A DNA stretch of 64,000 nucleotides from Spirochaetota bacterium (GCA_018262985.1 JADFDI010000001.1:186001-250000), one strand, 5' to 3'; shown: positions 1 to 9,000, numbered from the stretch's first letter. Translations and numbers: made by a program. Notes: generated by a model from the sequence alone, not told the origin.

Positions 1-1334
1 AAGGGGGCGAACAATTCCTCGCGGCGCTCCGGGGGCACGCCCGGTCCGCGATCGGCCACCTCGACCACGAGCGTCCCCTCCCGCCACGCGAAGCGGAGCT
101 CGACGGGGCCCGATTCGACGTGGCGCGAGGCGTTGGAAAGGAGCTGGCGGACGGCCTGCGCGATTTTCCGGATGTCTCCCAGGACCATCGCGGGCAGGCC
201 GTCGGCGCTCGACGCGAGCTCCCGGCCGGAGCCCGCGAGGAACTCGCGACCGCAACGGGTCGATTCTTCCACGAGCTCAGCGGTCGGGAAGGGCGCGTCC
301 GCGAGCTCGGGCGGCTCGCCGTCCACCTGGGCGGCCTCCATCATGCCGTCCACGATCGACGCGAGCACGCGCGCGCGTTCCCGGAGCTCGCCCAGGCGAC
401 GCTCGAGCATGGACGGGTCCTCGGCTTCGAGCATGGAGATCAGGCCCGATATGCCGTTCAGGGGCGTGCGGAGCTCGTGGCTCGCGTTTTCGAGGAAGGC
501 GGTCCTCGCGGCGGAGGCTGATTCGGCGACGGCGCGCGCCGCCTCGGCCTGGTCGCGCGCGACTTCGAGCGCGGCCTCGCGGGCGGACAGCGTGTCAGCC
601 ATGGCCTCCAGGTCCGCGCCGAGTTCCCCGAGCTCGCGGATCCGCGTGGGCGGCGCCGGGGCCGTCGGCTCCCCCCGCGCGATGCGGCGGGCGTTCGCCG
701 TCATGGCTTCCACGGGGATGGCTATCCTTCGCGCCAGCCTGATCGAGACGAAGGCCAAGAGGAGGTAGAGCAGGGCGAGCATGCCCGTCGTGGCCAGGCC
801 AAGCCGCGCGAGATCGAGCTTGGTCGATTCGAGCGAGACCGAAACCACCACCGAGCCGAGCCGGGCGCCGGCGTAGGCTACCGGGCTCGCCCAGTCGACC
901 GAGCCTTTCAGGAGCAGCCTGAACTTGTCGGACAGGTCGGCGAGGAAGCCCGGGGCGAAACGCTCCGCGTCCCGGCGGACGAAGAGGCTGGCCGCGGCGA
1001 CGGCCTCCACCGGCTTCCCTAGATGCTCCGAGTGCGGGCAGGCGACCACGATGCCGCCCGCGTCCACTATCTTCACGTCCGTGACGTCGAGCCGCCCGAT
1101 GGCCGCGGCCGCGAGTCCCTCGAGGGAGACGTGCATCTCGAGCAGCAGGTGCTCGAGGGCCGAATCCGCCAGGGCTTCCGCGAGCGACTCCGCGTAGTCG
1201 CGCGTCTTGTCCACGGAAACGTCCACGATGAGGATGAAGTTGATGCCGACCACCAGGACGGCCGAGAGCAGGCTCGCCGCGAGGGCGACGCCGAGCGTGG
1301 CCCGCCTGATCGTTTCGCCCGCGCGGCGCCTCAC
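1..1334 (-). CDS. Sensor histidine kinase (3' end cut by window edge)
   Basis: Membrane sensor kinase of a two-component system; 444 codons are visible and the gene runs off the left edge. It starts at a GTG that overlaps the stop of the PhnD-like gene by four bases (GTGA). Order: N-terminal membrane segment (about residues 12-37), a periplasmic region of about 130 residues, a second membrane segment (about 178-200), a HAMP-like linker, a coiled stretch, then a HisKA domain with the phospho-acceptor in FLENASHELRTPLNG (His about 286). The ATPase domain reaches its DRGPGVP box before the edge. Coupling to a periplasmic phosphonate-type binding protein suggests that the bound protein, not the short periplasmic domain alone, detects the ligand; that is inference. 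Any response regulator would lie to the left, outside the window. Confidence 0.9.
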   Translation of the reverse strand, partial: MRRRAGETIRRATLGVALAASLLSAVLVVGINFILIVDVSVDKTRDYAESLAEALADSALEHLLLEMHVSLEGLAAAAIGRLDVTDVKIVDAGGIVVACPHSEHLGKPVEAVAAASLFVRRDAERFAPGFLADLSDKFRLLLKGSVDWASPVAYAGARLGSVVVSVSLESTKLDLARLGLATTGMLALLYLLLAFVSIRLARRIAIPVEAMTANARRIARGEPTAPAPPTRIRELGELGADLEAMADTLSAREAALEVARDQAEAARAVAESASAARTAFLENASHELRTPLNGISGLISMLEAEDPSMLERRLGELRERARVLASIVDGMMEAAQVDGEPPELADAPFPTAELVEESTRCGREFLAGSGRELASSADGLPAMVLGDIRKIAQAVRQLLSNASRHVESGPVELRFAWREGTLVVEVADRGPGVPPERREELFAP

Positions 1335-2254
1335 CGGGTGCTACCGATGAGCTTGCCGTAGAAGGCGCGGAACTCGTCGTAATCGGAGTCGTCGGCCGCC
1401 CTGATCCGCTCGAGCTTCAGTTCCTCGAGGAAGCTGCGTTCGACGGGGGAGTCCCCGTCGACGTCCCCGAGCGCCGCGCTGATGGCGAGCGCGAGCGCCG
1501 GATCCAGGCCCGTCCGGACGACGAAGGGAAATTGCGGGATTTCCGGAGAGCGCGCGATGACGCGGAGCCTGTCCTTGGTGGATTCGTAGAAGGACGAGCG
1601 GGCGTAGGTGTCCTCGGCGAAGACCCCGGCGTCCGCCTTGCCCTCGATGACCATGAAGGGAATGGCCTCGACTCGGGCGGTAAACTCGACGACGGCGTCC
1701 TTCATGATGTCCATGCCGGCTTCGGCGAAGGCCACCTTCATGAAGAGGTATCCCGCCACCGAGTCGGGAGCCACGCAGGCGAGTCGCTTGCCTTTCAGGT
1801 CCGCCACGGTCCGGATGGGCGAATCGACCGCCACGAGCGCGAGGCCGCGGAACGAGGGCTCTCCGCGGGCCACCACGGTCGCCTTGCGCGCGGCGTGGAG
1901 CCTCACGTAACCGGCGTTGTTGATCCACATCAGGTCGAAATCGCCCTCCAGGGCCCGGGAAACGAAGGTTTCGCGGTCGCTCGCGGAGACGAGCCGGACG
2001 GGCAGCCCCAGCCTGCCTTCGAGATAGGCGGCCAGGGGCTGGAAGATTCGGATGGTCGTCTTGGCGTCGTACACGGGAAAGATGCCGAGCCTGAGCTCGG
2101 CGCGCGGCGGCGCGCCGGCGGTGCCTTGGGCGGACGAGGGGAGCGCGGGCGAGACCAGGACGATCAGGACGACCAGGGCCACCAGGCCGGCCAGGCCGGC
2201 TCCTGCGAGGATGCCGCGCCCCGGCGGAGCCGCGCGCGAGTACTTCGCTTCCAT
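1331..2254 (-). CDS. PhnD-like periplasmic substrate-binding protein
   Basis: A 307-residue phosphate/phosphonate-type binding protein (PhnD/SsuA/TAXI-like fold). A hydrophobic N-terminal segment (about residues 13-38) is a signal peptide or anchor. The mature part opens with LRLGIFPVYDAKTTIRIFQPLA and contains DLMWINNAGYV, LKGKRLACVAPDSVAGYLF and ADAGVFAEDTYAR, all typical of the family. The ATG at 2254 is preferred; an in-frame TTG at 2290 would add 12 residues. No permease or ATPase accompanies it. Its only partner is the overlapping histidine kinase, so it is more likely a sensing accessory than a transport component. The ligand cannot be read from the sequence. Confidence 0.85.
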   Translation of the reverse strand: MEAKYSRAAPPGRGILAGAGLAGLVALVVLIVLVSPALPSSAQGTAGAPPRAELRLGIFPVYDAKTTIRIFQPLAAYLEGRLGLPVRLVSASDRETFVSRALEGDFDLMWINNAGYVRLHAARKATVVARGEPSFRGLALVAVDSPIRTVADLKGKRLACVAPDSVAGYLFMKVAFAEAGMDIMKDAVVEFTARVEAIPFMVIEGKADAGVFAEDTYARSSFYESTKDRLRVIARSPEIPQFPFVVRTGLDPALALAISAALGDVDGDSPVERSFLEELKLERIRAADDSDYDEFRAFYGKLIGSTR

Positions 2255-2367
2255 TAACTGAAATCTCGGGCAAGGCCTTCGCCCCGTCAAGGGAGCCGGC
2301 CGGCGGCGAGCCGGGGGCGCTTTCGCGCTTCCTGAAGCGCCGCCCTCCGTGCGAGAATGGACGCAGC

Positions 2368-3342
2368 ATGGACAGGGTGCCGATCGACACGGACACGGGG
2401 GCCAAGGTCGTCCTCGAGCTCATCTACCGCCTCAAGGTCTCGGACGTCATGACGCCGGGGCCCGTGGTCGCCACGGAGGACCGGACGCTCCGCGAGATCC
2501 AGGCCCTCATGCGCGACCGGCGCTTCACGGGCGTGCCCATCGTCAACGCGCGCGGGGGCCTGGCGGGCATCGTCTCGATCGGCGACATCATCGAGGCGCT
2601 CGACGGCGGGTACATAGACGAGCGCGCCGGCGAGCGCATGACCCGCCAGGTGCTCTCGCTCGAATCCGACATGCCGCTCTCCTTCGCCATCTCCTGGCTC
2701 AACCGCTACCGCTTCGGCCGCTTCCCCGTGGTCGACCGCGACGGAATCCTCGTCGGCATCATCACCTCGAAGGACATCATCCGGGCCTTGCTGCTCGAGA
2801 TGAACGGCGAGGTGGAGCGGCTCGAAAGCGAGATCCGCTCCGGGCAGGGCGACTCTGGCGAGCCGCGCGCCGACGGTACGACCGCGCTTTGCCGCACCAC
2901 GCTGCGCTGGGACTTCGAGAACGCGGGAAAGGCCAGCGCGGAGATCAAGAAGGCGCTCAAGGCGGCGGGCATCGAGCCCGCCATCGTCCGCCGCGCGGCC
3001 ATCGCCAGCTACGAGCTCGAGATGAACCAGGTCATCCACTCGTGGGGCGGCACCATCGAGTGCCGTATCATGGAAGACCGCGTGGAGATCGCGGCGCGCG
3101 ACGGCGGGCCGGGCATCGCGGACCTGGACGCGGCCTTGCTCGAGGGTTTCAGCACCGCCGACGAGTGGATACGCTCGCTCGGCTTCGGGGCGGGCATGGG
3201 CCTGCCCAACGTCCGCCGTTCGGCCGACGACTTCTTCATCGATTCCGCCCCCGGCCGCGGCACGACGGTCCAGGCGACCATACGGTACGCCCCGACGCCC
3301 GCCGGAGCCGGGGATCCGGAACGAGCCGGAGGCGACTCGTGA
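2368..3342 (+). CDS. CBS-pair / RsbW-like ATPase fusion protein
   Basis: A 324-residue cytosolic protein. Residues about 22-150 form two CBS domains (VSDVMTPGPVVATEDRTLRE; FPVVDRDGILVGIITSKDII), which usually bind adenylates. Residues about 175-310 form a small GHKL ATPase like anti-sigma-factor kinases: the N-box region YELEMNQVIHSWGG, the DGGPGI box and the glycine-rich GAGMGLPNVRR loop are all present. It heads a three-gene unit with a DRTGG-like and a PHP protein. The same set is known near [FeFe]-hydrogenase and NuoE/F-like genes in clostridia and Thermotogae, but no hydrogenase is visible here. A role in sensing adenylate state and phosphorylating a partner is inference. Confidence 0.85.
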   Translation: MDRVPIDTDTGAKVVLELIYRLKVSDVMTPGPVVATEDRTLREIQALMRDRRFTGVPIVNARGGLAGIVSIGDIIEALDGGYIDERAGERMTRQVLSLESDMPLSFAISWLNRYRFGRFPVVDRDGILVGIITSKDIIRALLLEMNGEVERLESEIRSGQGDSGEPRADGTTALCRTTLRWDFENAGKASAEIKKALKAAGIEPAIVRRAAIASYELEMNQVIHSWGGTIECRIMEDRVEIAARDGGPGIADLDAALLEGFSTADEWIRSLGFGAGMGLPNVRRSADDFFIDSAPGRGTTVQATIRYAPTPAGAGDPERAGGDS

Positions 3343-3677
3343 ACATCGGAGACATTCCCTCGGTCCTGCCCTGCGCGCTCGCCCAGGGCTCGTACGAGGA
3401 CCGGCCCCTCTCGGGCGGCTTCGCGGGCGACCTCCTGTCCGACGTCATGGGCAAGGCGAAGGCCGACGCGGTGCTGGTCACCGTCCAGGCGCACCGCAAC
3501 ACCATCGCCGTGGCGAGCCTGGCGGGGCTCGCGGCCGTGGTCGTGTGCCACGGCCGTCCCGTGCCGGAGGAGATGCTGGACGCCGCCCGCGACGAGGGCG
3601 TCGCCGTCTTCGTCACCGACCTCGATCCCTTCGAGGCCTCGGGCCGCCTCTGGGCCGCCCTGAACGGCCGGGCCTGA
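3339..3677 (+). CDS. DRTGG-domain-like small protein
   Basis: A 112-residue protein starting at a GTG that overlaps the previous stop (GTGA), so it is translationally coupled to the CBS/ATPase protein. The sequence (GGFAGDLLSDVMGKAKADAVL, VVVCHGRPVPEEMLDAA, GVAVFVTDLDPFEAS) resembles the short DRTGG proteins that accompany RsbW-like ATPase and PHP genes in hydrogenase neighbourhoods. No catalytic residues are obvious. It is probably a regulatory or ligand-binding partner of the ATPase; the function is unproven for the family. Confidence 0.7.
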   Translation: MNIGDIPSVLPCALAQGSYEDRPLSGGFAGDLLSDVMGKAKADAVLVTVQAHRNTIAVASLAGLAAVVVCHGRPVPEEMLDAARDEGVAVFVTDLDPFEASGRLWAALNGRA

Positions 3678-3692
3678 GGAGCGGAGCGCGCG

Positions 3693-4421
3693 GTGCGCGT
3701 CCTCTGCGACCTCCACAATCATTCCTGCCTCTCGCCCTGCGGCAGCCTCGAGCTTTCGCCCAGGGTCCTGGCGGAACGGGCCGCGGCCCTCGGCCTCGGC
3801 CTCGTCGCGCTCACCGACCACAACTCGGCGCTGAACTGCCCCGCCTTCGCGGAGAACGCCCGGCGCGCGGGACTCGCGGCGCTCTACGGCGCGGAGGCCA
3901 CGACGAGCGAGGAAGTCCACGTCCTCTGCCTCTTCGGCCGCGTCGAAGAGGCGCTCGGCTTCGGCCGCTTCCTCGCGGAGCATGCGCCGCCCTTCCCCCA
4001 TGACGCCCGGCTTTTCGGCGACCAGGCCGTGGTCGACGCGGACGAGAACGTGCTCGAGCTCGTCGAGGAGCGCTGGCTCGTCGCCGCCCTCGATCTGGAC
4101 TTCGGCGGGCTCTGCGCTGCCGCGGCCTCGCGGGGGGCCCTGGTCGTTCCGGCCCACGTCGACCGCTCCGCGAACGGCGCCTTCGCGCAGCTCGGCTTCC
4201 TGCCCGAGGCGTCCTACGACGCGGTCGAGGCCCTCGGTCCGCTCGACGCGGAGCGGGCGCTCGGGCGCCGGGTCATCACGGGATCCGACGCCCACCATCC
4301 GGAGCAGGTGGGCCGGAGGGCTTTCGCGCTGGACCTGGAGGAAGGCTGGATGTTCGCGGACGGCTCGGTGGACCTCGAAGCGCTCAGGAGGGCGCTCGGC
4401 CGGGCCGGGCCGGGTCGCTGA
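3693..4421 (+). CDS. PHP-domain phosphoesterase
   Basis: A 242-residue PHP (polymerase and histidinol phosphatase) family metal-dependent phosphoesterase. It carries DLHNHSCLS (His 8 and 10), LTDHNS, the acidic EATTSEEVHVL segment, VVPAHVDRS and a C-terminal GSDAHHPEQVG, giving a full set of metal ligands. The start is GTG at 3693, 15 bases after the DRTGG-like gene. Family members hydrolyse phosphate esters or nucleotides; here the co-expressed CBS/ATPase protein suggests a nucleotide-related signalling role, which is inference. Confidence 0.85.
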   Translation: MRVLCDLHNHSCLSPCGSLELSPRVLAERAAALGLGLVALTDHNSALNCPAFAENARRAGLAALYGAEATTSEEVHVLCLFGRVEEALGFGRFLAEHAPPFPHDARLFGDQAVVDADENVLELVEERWLVAALDLDFGGLCAAAASRGALVVPAHVDRSANGAFAQLGFLPEASYDAVEALGPLDAERALGRRVITGSDAHHPEQVGRRAFALDLEEGWMFADGSVDLEALRRALGRAGPGR

Positions 4422-4484
4422 GGCCGCCCCGGGCGCCGCGGAGCCGCTCCCCGCGTTCCGGAGGAGGCGCCGCGCGACCTCGGG

Positions 4485-5255
4485 CTATTTTCCCCAGGAC
4501 GCCTTCAAGGTTATCGGCCGCTCGAGGACGAGCAGGTCGAGGAGCTTGATGCTCGCCTTCGCGCTCCGACCCGTCGTTACGAAGCCGACGGTGCCCGACG
4601 CGAGCGGAGCCCCGGGCAGCTCCACCGCGAGCTCGACGGCGGCCGCGTCGACGGCGGGCAGGCTCTTCGTCCCGAGCAGGGCGCCGAGCATCTCGCGGTA
4701 TTCGGCCCTGGTCAGGTCCGACCCGTCGAGCGCGGGCGGCGAAAGCGCCTCGACGAGGTAGGGGTCGATGCCGGGGAAAAGCGCGAAGAGCTCGGCCGCG
4801 TTGCCACGGTCGATGGCGACGGACAGGGAGCCGCCCGCCGCCGTGGAGGATAGCGTCACCGCCCCGAGCGAGCGGGCGGCGAAGGTCATCAGGTCGTCGA
4901 TTTCGAAGACCCCGCTGAAGCCGCGCTCGCCGAGCGCCCTTGCCTCCACGACGCGCACGCCCTTCTCCGCGGCTCCCGCGCGCACCAGGGCCGGGTCGAC
5001 GAGGGGGAGGGCGGAGCCCTCGGGATCGCCTCGGAGCTGCGCCAGTTTCGCGGCCAGCTCGGCGGGCAGCTCGACGCGGACCGCCGCCGTCGCCGAGCGG
5101 TCGTTCTTTATGGAGACCGACATCGAGGCGGCGCAGGCGGACAGCGCGAGCGTGGCGATGGCGGCGAGCGCCGCGACGGCCGCGGGCGGGAAGGGGCGGC
5201 GGCCTTCCGGAACGCGGACGGGCGCGGGGGGGACGAAGTCGGGATCGTGCATCAT
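4485..5255 (-). CDS. Putative lipoprotein, unknown function
   Basis: A 256-residue protein with a cytoplasmic N-terminal stretch, a hydrophobic segment and a lipobox ending LALSAC, so probably an anchored lipoprotein. The ATG at 5255 is chosen because it has GGAG seven bases upstream; the reading frame stays open further back but without a good ribosome site. The mature part contains repeated short motifs such as VELPAELAAKL and VELAVELPGAPL. I recognise no family. It converges with the PHP gene and diverges from the acyl-CoA synthetase gene. Confidence 0.7.
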   Translation of the reverse strand: MMHDPDFVPPAPVRVPEGRRPFPPAAVAALAAIATLALSACAASMSVSIKNDRSATAAVRVELPAELAAKLAQLRGDPEGSALPLVDPALVRAGAAEKGVRVVEARALGERGFSGVFEIDDLMTFAARSLGAVTLSSTAAGGSLSVAIDRGNAAELFALFPGIDPYLVEALSPPALDGSDLTRAEYREMLGALLGTKSLPAVDAAAVELAVELPGAPLASGTVGFVTTGRSAKASIKLLDLLVLERPITLKASWGK

Positions 5256-5440
5256 CGGGGCTCCATGCGCCGCGCGCAGCCGGGCGGCCTTCGAGGGACT
5301 ATACCGCGGAAACAAGCGGCGAGTCCGCAGGTTATACCCGCGCCGCCGCAACCCTGCGCCGCGATCCGGCGTCGAAAGGCCGTCGGCATGCCCGACGCCC
5401 GACGCCCCGCGCCGGAAATCCCGAAAGCGGAGACACGACC

Positions 5441-7159
5441 ATGCAGCGAACCGAACCCTGGGCCTTCCTCGACGCCTGGCGCGGGAAGACCTTCGACGGC
5501 GAGTGGCCCTCGCTCGTCGAACTGTTCCGGATCAGCGTCGAGCGCTTCCCGGAGCGCCACTGCTTCACCATCTACGATCCCGCGCGGCGCTCGCTCACCT
5601 ACAGGGAGGCGTTGGCCGCGGTCGAGGCCGTCGCGCGGCGCCTGCGGGCGGACGGCGTGGCGGACGGCGACCGCGTGGCCGTCTCGGGCAAGAACGGCAT
5701 CGAGTGGGCGGTGGCCTACCTGGCCGCCCTCTTCGCCGGCGCGGTGGTCGTCCCGATCGACGCCCAGCTCTCCGACGCCGAGGTCGACAACCTCCTCAAG
5801 GCTTCCGGCGCTCGCGCCTTCTTCGTCGACGGAGACCGCGCCGCGGCCTTCCCGCCCGAGAAGTACGGCATGGCCGCCCGCTACTCGCTCACCAAGGACG
5901 GCGAACCCTACGCCCTCGGCCTCGACGGCCCCGCGCCTTCCCCCGCCCCCCGGAAGGCGGCGGCGAAGGACCTGGCCGCCATCCTCTTCACGAGCGGCAC
6001 CACGGGCGTCCCGAAGGGCGTCATGCTCAGCCACGGGAACCTGGTTTCCGACTGCCTGCTCGCGCAGGCGAACCTCACCATCTTCCCGACGGACGTCTTC
6101 TACGCGGTCCTGCCCATCCACCATTCGTACACCATGCTCGCGGTGTTCATCGAGGCCATTTCCGTCGGCGCCGAGATCGTGTTCGGCAAGCGCCTCGTGG
6201 CCAAGCAGATGCTCAAGGACTTCAAGGAAGCCGGCGTCACCATGTTCCTCGGCGCGCCCATCCTCTTCAACAAGCTGCTCGCCGGCATCATGAAGGGCAT
6301 CCGCGAGAAGGGCCCGCTCGTGCACGGCGTCCTCTCCTTCCTGATGGCCGTGTCGGGCCTGGTCAAGAAGGTGTTCAAGGTGAACCCGGGCAAGAAGCTC
6401 TTCCACGCCGTGCTCGACAAGGCGGGGCTGACCACCATCCGCATCTGCATCTCGGGCGGCGGGCCGCTCGCGCCGAGCGTCTTCCGCAAGTACAACCAGC
6501 TCGGCATCGACTTCGTGCAGGGCTACGGGCTGACCGAGACCTCCCCCATCATCACCTTGAACCCGATCGAGCGTTACAAGGAGACGAGCGTGGGCGCCCT
6601 CATCCCGCGCACCGAGATGAAGGTGCTCGAACCCGACGCGGAAGGCCGCGGCGTGCTGGCCGTCAAGGGTCCCATGGTCATGCAGGGCTACTACAACAAT
6701 CCCGGGGCCACCGCCGAGGTATTCACGCCCGACGGCTGGTTCATCACGGGCGACGTGGGCTGGATCGACGACGAGAACTACGTGTACCTGACCGGCCGCG
6801 CCAAGAACCTGATCGTCACCGAGGGCGGCAAGAACGTGTACCCCGAGGAGATCGAGAACGCCTTCCAGCTCCACGACGAGGTCGACCAGGTGCTGGTGCG
6901 CGGCTGGATCGAGGACGAGGAGACGCGCTCGGAGCGCATCGAGGCCCTGCTCTACCCGAATCCCGAGTGGTTCGCCGCGGCCGCGGCCCGGGGCGAGCTT
7001 GCGGACGACCGCGCCGCGCGCGAGAGGCGGATGAAGGAGGTGGTGGACAAGGTGAACGCGAGCCTGCTGCCCTACCAGCGAATCGACCGCGTCACCGTGC
7101 TCGCCGAGCCCCTCGAGATGACCACCACCAAGAAGATCAAGCGCCACGCCGCCAGGTAA
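5441..7159 (+). CDS. Long-chain fatty-acid--CoA ligase (AMP-binding)
   Basis: A 572-residue ANL-superfamily acyl-CoA synthetase. It activates fatty acids to acyl-AMP and then acyl-CoA. Visible motifs are the phosphate loop LFTSGTTGVPKGVMLSH, the GYGLTETSP adenine-site motif, GWFITGDVGWID, and the hinge/catalytic end ending in TTTKKIKRH, where the catalytic lysine is expected. The start is ATG at 5441; the open frame extends upstream but has no better start. Length and the PIHHSYTM segment resemble the bacterial FadD15/Faa group. It stands alone. Later in the window an acyl-ACP thioesterase could supply free fatty acids, but the genes are not linked. Confidence 0.9.
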   Translation: MQRTEPWAFLDAWRGKTFDGEWPSLVELFRISVERFPERHCFTIYDPARRSLTYREALAAVEAVARRLRADGVADGDRVAVSGKNGIEWAVAYLAALFAGAVVVPIDAQLSDAEVDNLLKASGARAFFVDGDRAAAFPPEKYGMAARYSLTKDGEPYALGLDGPAPSPAPRKAAAKDLAAILFTSGTTGVPKGVMLSHGNLVSDCLLAQANLTIFPTDVFYAVLPIHHSYTMLAVFIEAISVGAEIVFGKRLVAKQMLKDFKEAGVTMFLGAPILFNKLLAGIMKGIREKGPLVHGVLSFLMAVSGLVKKVFKVNPGKKLFHAVLDKAGLTTIRICISGGGPLAPSVFRKYNQLGIDFVQGYGLTETSPIITLNPIERYKETSVGALIPRTEMKVLEPDAEGRGVLAVKGPMVMQGYYNNPGATAEVFTPDGWFITGDVGWIDDENYVYLTGRAKNLIVTEGGKNVYPEEIENAFQLHDEVDQVLVRGWIEDEETRSERIEALLYPNPEWFAAAAARGELADDRAARERRMKEVVDKVNASLLPYQRIDRVTVLAEPLEMTTTKKIKRHAAR

Positions 7160-7367
7160 ACGAAAGGACAACGGAGAACCGGAGAAGCAGAAAACGACGC
7201 CGAGGCGCCGAGGGAGCAAGCGGAGAGGGATCGAACCCCGAATCCTCGCCCGCTCTTTCCTCGGCGTTCTCCGCGCCCCGGTGTTTTCTTTTCCTGAAGC
7301 GGATCGGCGCTTAGGCGTTGTCCGTTTCCCGGGGCCGGCTTCGTCCCCCCGGTGTCGACTTCGTGTT
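7160..7367. repeat. Intergenic imperfect inverted-repeat element
   Basis: This 208-base gap between two converging genes has no gene. It is rich in GGAGAA, CGCCGAGG and GAAAAC words that recur in inverted orientation. One clear pair is ACGCCGAGG at 7197-7205 against CCTCGGCGT at 7259-7267. It resembles in style the element at 40956-41099. It may be a dispersed intergenic repeat or serve as a two-way transcription barrier. Confidence 0.4.
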
Positions 7368-8624
7368 CTACTTCCGGCCGTAGACGGGGACGGGCTGCGT
7401 CTTGCCGCGGAAGAGCACCTCGCCGAGCTGCTGGAACCAGGCCTGGCTGTCGAGGCCGAGCTGGCGGTAGGCGCTCGCGCTCAGGATCAGGTCCTGCTTG
7501 TACTCGCGGCAGAGCGAATCGAGGCGGGCGGCGGCGTTGACCGCCTCGCCCACCGTCGCGAGGCGCCTGAGGCCGCCCGTCGCGAGCTCGCCGACGGCGG
7601 CCTGGCCGGAGTGGATGCCGATGCCGACGTGCTTGACCACCGGCAGGCTTTTCGACGCCAGGTCCTCCTGGAAATGCGGCAGCTCGTCGAGGAAGTCGAG
7701 CGCGCAGGCCACCGCCCGCTCGGCCGCGTCGCCCTCCCCGATGAGCCCGAAGACCAGGATCGCCGAATCGCCCACGAACTGGTCGACGTGCCCGCCGTGC
7801 CGCGAGGCGACCAGGTTCCACATGGAATACCAGCGTTCCAGCACCATGATCGCGGCCTCGGGGCCGGCCTTGTCGGCCAGGGGGCTGAAGTTCCAGATGT
7901 CCGCGTAGAGCACCGTCACCGGCCTGGTCTCCGCGCGCGCGGGCGAGGGCGAGGGCGCGGTCGGGGGCTCGAGCGAGTCGAGGGCGCGGTCGAGGCGGTC
8001 GCGGAGCGAGATCTCCTTGATGCGCTCGCCGAGGCTGATGAGGCCGTAGGTGACGGCGCCGAACATGAAGAAGAGGTGCTGCGGCGAGCGCGCGAAGGCC
8101 ATGAAGGCCGGCGCGAAATTGGCGAGCGCGAAGCTCTCGAGGTAGGCGGAGCCCGAGATCGCGCCCGAGCGGAGGGCCGCGGCCGACACGATGCGCAGGT
8201 CGAGGTAAAAATAGAAGAAGACGAAGGTGGTGACCGTCCCCACGGTGAGGAAGGCCTCGAGGAAGCGCTTGATCCACGAGCGCCGCGCCAGGATGGTCAG
8301 GGCCTGCAGGGCGCCGACGTAGAACGAGGTGGTCCACAGGAAGAAGTTGGCCATGTCGAGCGGCTCGCCCGAGCGCGCGAAGGCCGTCAGGGCCGTGTAG
8401 CCGGCCGGCGTGATGAACGAGAAGAGGAAGCGCGGCAGCGCCAGGTGGCCGTTCGAGGCCAGCAGGGCGGTCTGGATGCCGAGCAGGATCAGCAGGGCCG
8501 CGATGGAGATGGGCTGCAGGGTGACGATGCCCGGCGTCGTCACCAGCATCAATATGAAGAACACCACGAAGTGGCTCGAGTAGAGCAGGAACTCCTCGAG
8601 GAAGCGACGGGAGAAGAACCGCAT
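7368..8624 (-). CDS. Membrane class III adenylate/guanylate cyclase
   Basis: A 418-residue protein. The first 240 residues hold about six membrane segments; residues about 255-410 form a class III nucleotide cyclase catalytic domain with VTVLYADIWNFSPLADK (metal-binding Asp), DQFVGDSAILVFG (second metal Asp) and VGIGIHSGQAAVGEL followed by TVGEAVNAAARL. Such proteins make cAMP or cGMP in response to a membrane-sensed cue. ATG 8624 is preferred over the upstream in-frame start because GAGG lies eight bases before it. The ATP/GTP choice cannot be safely read. It has no operon partner. Confidence 0.87.
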   Translation of the reverse strand: MRFFSRRFLEEFLLYSSHFVVFFILMLVTTPGIVTLQPISIAALLILLGIQTALLASNGHLALPRFLFSFITPAGYTALTAFARSGEPLDMANFFLWTTSFYVGALQALTILARRSWIKRFLEAFLTVGTVTTFVFFYFYLDLRIVSAAALRSGAISGSAYLESFALANFAPAFMAFARSPQHLFFMFGAVTYGLISLGERIKEISLRDRLDRALDSLEPPTAPSPSPARAETRPVTVLYADIWNFSPLADKAGPEAAIMVLERWYSMWNLVASRHGGHVDQFVGDSAILVFGLIGEGDAAERAVACALDFLDELPHFQEDLASKSLPVVKHVGIGIHSGQAAVGELATGGLRRLATVGEAVNAAARLDSLCREYKQDLILSASAYRQLGLDSQAWFQQLGEVLFRGKTQPVPVYGRK

Positions 8625-8827
8625 GGAAGCCTCGTGCGCGCGTTGGTCCGGGCGGCCCGAGGGTTCGGGGAAGCTCGCCCGGTCGACCGCCCATCGCGAT
8701 GGGCCTGCCTGGAAGCGCGGCATCTTACACCCGATGCCGCCCCGGCGGCAATGCCGGAGCGGTGCCGTCCGGGCGCCGTCCGCGCGCCGGCGGGCGGTCG
8801 ATCCCGAGGGAAATAATATCCTCCGGC

Positions 8828-8855
8828 TTGACTAGCGCGGCGAGGGGTCTACAAT
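8828..8855 (+). promoter_or_regulatory. Predicted promoter for the DUF3798 lipoprotein gene
   Basis: TTGACT at 8828-8833 and TACAAT at 8850-8855 are separated by 16 bases, a good sigma-70-type match in otherwise GC-rich DNA. It would produce a leader of about 140 bases before the start at 9001. Confidence 0.6.
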
Positions 8856-8861
8856 GGTCGG

Positions 8862-9000
8862 CGAGCCGCTGGAAAAGGAGGCACGCCCCGGAACCCCTGC
8901 CGGGACGGTCGCGCCCGGGAGGCGCGGGGCTCGCCCGCTCCCGCCAGGGATCGGGTCGCCGCGGCCGTAGGAGCCGCGGCCGAGAAGTCAAGGAGGAATC
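8862..9000 (+). other. Long GC-rich 5' leader without a gene
   Basis: Between the promoter and the ATG at 9001 lies about 140 bases with several possible hairpins, such as GCCGCGGCC pairing near 8960-8980, and AAGGAGG at 8990. No riboswitch family is recognisable. The whole gap 8625-9000 otherwise holds only the two divergent promoter regions; short open frames there have no ribosome site and look like chance. Confidence 0.35.

Noticed and set aside
2287-4298. Minus-strand open frames opposite the CBS/ATPase, DRTGG and PHP genes
   Set aside because: They are long only because GC-rich DNA has few stops; the plus-strand frames carry all recognised domain motifs.
5252-7219. A 655-codon minus-strand frame across the acyl-CoA synthetase gene
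   Set aside because: His/Gly/Val-rich shadow translation with no domain; the plus strand encodes a full ANL enzyme.
8862-9000. A known riboswitch in the DUF3798 leader
   Set aside because: No recognised aptamer core could be found by eye; only generic GC hairpins are present.
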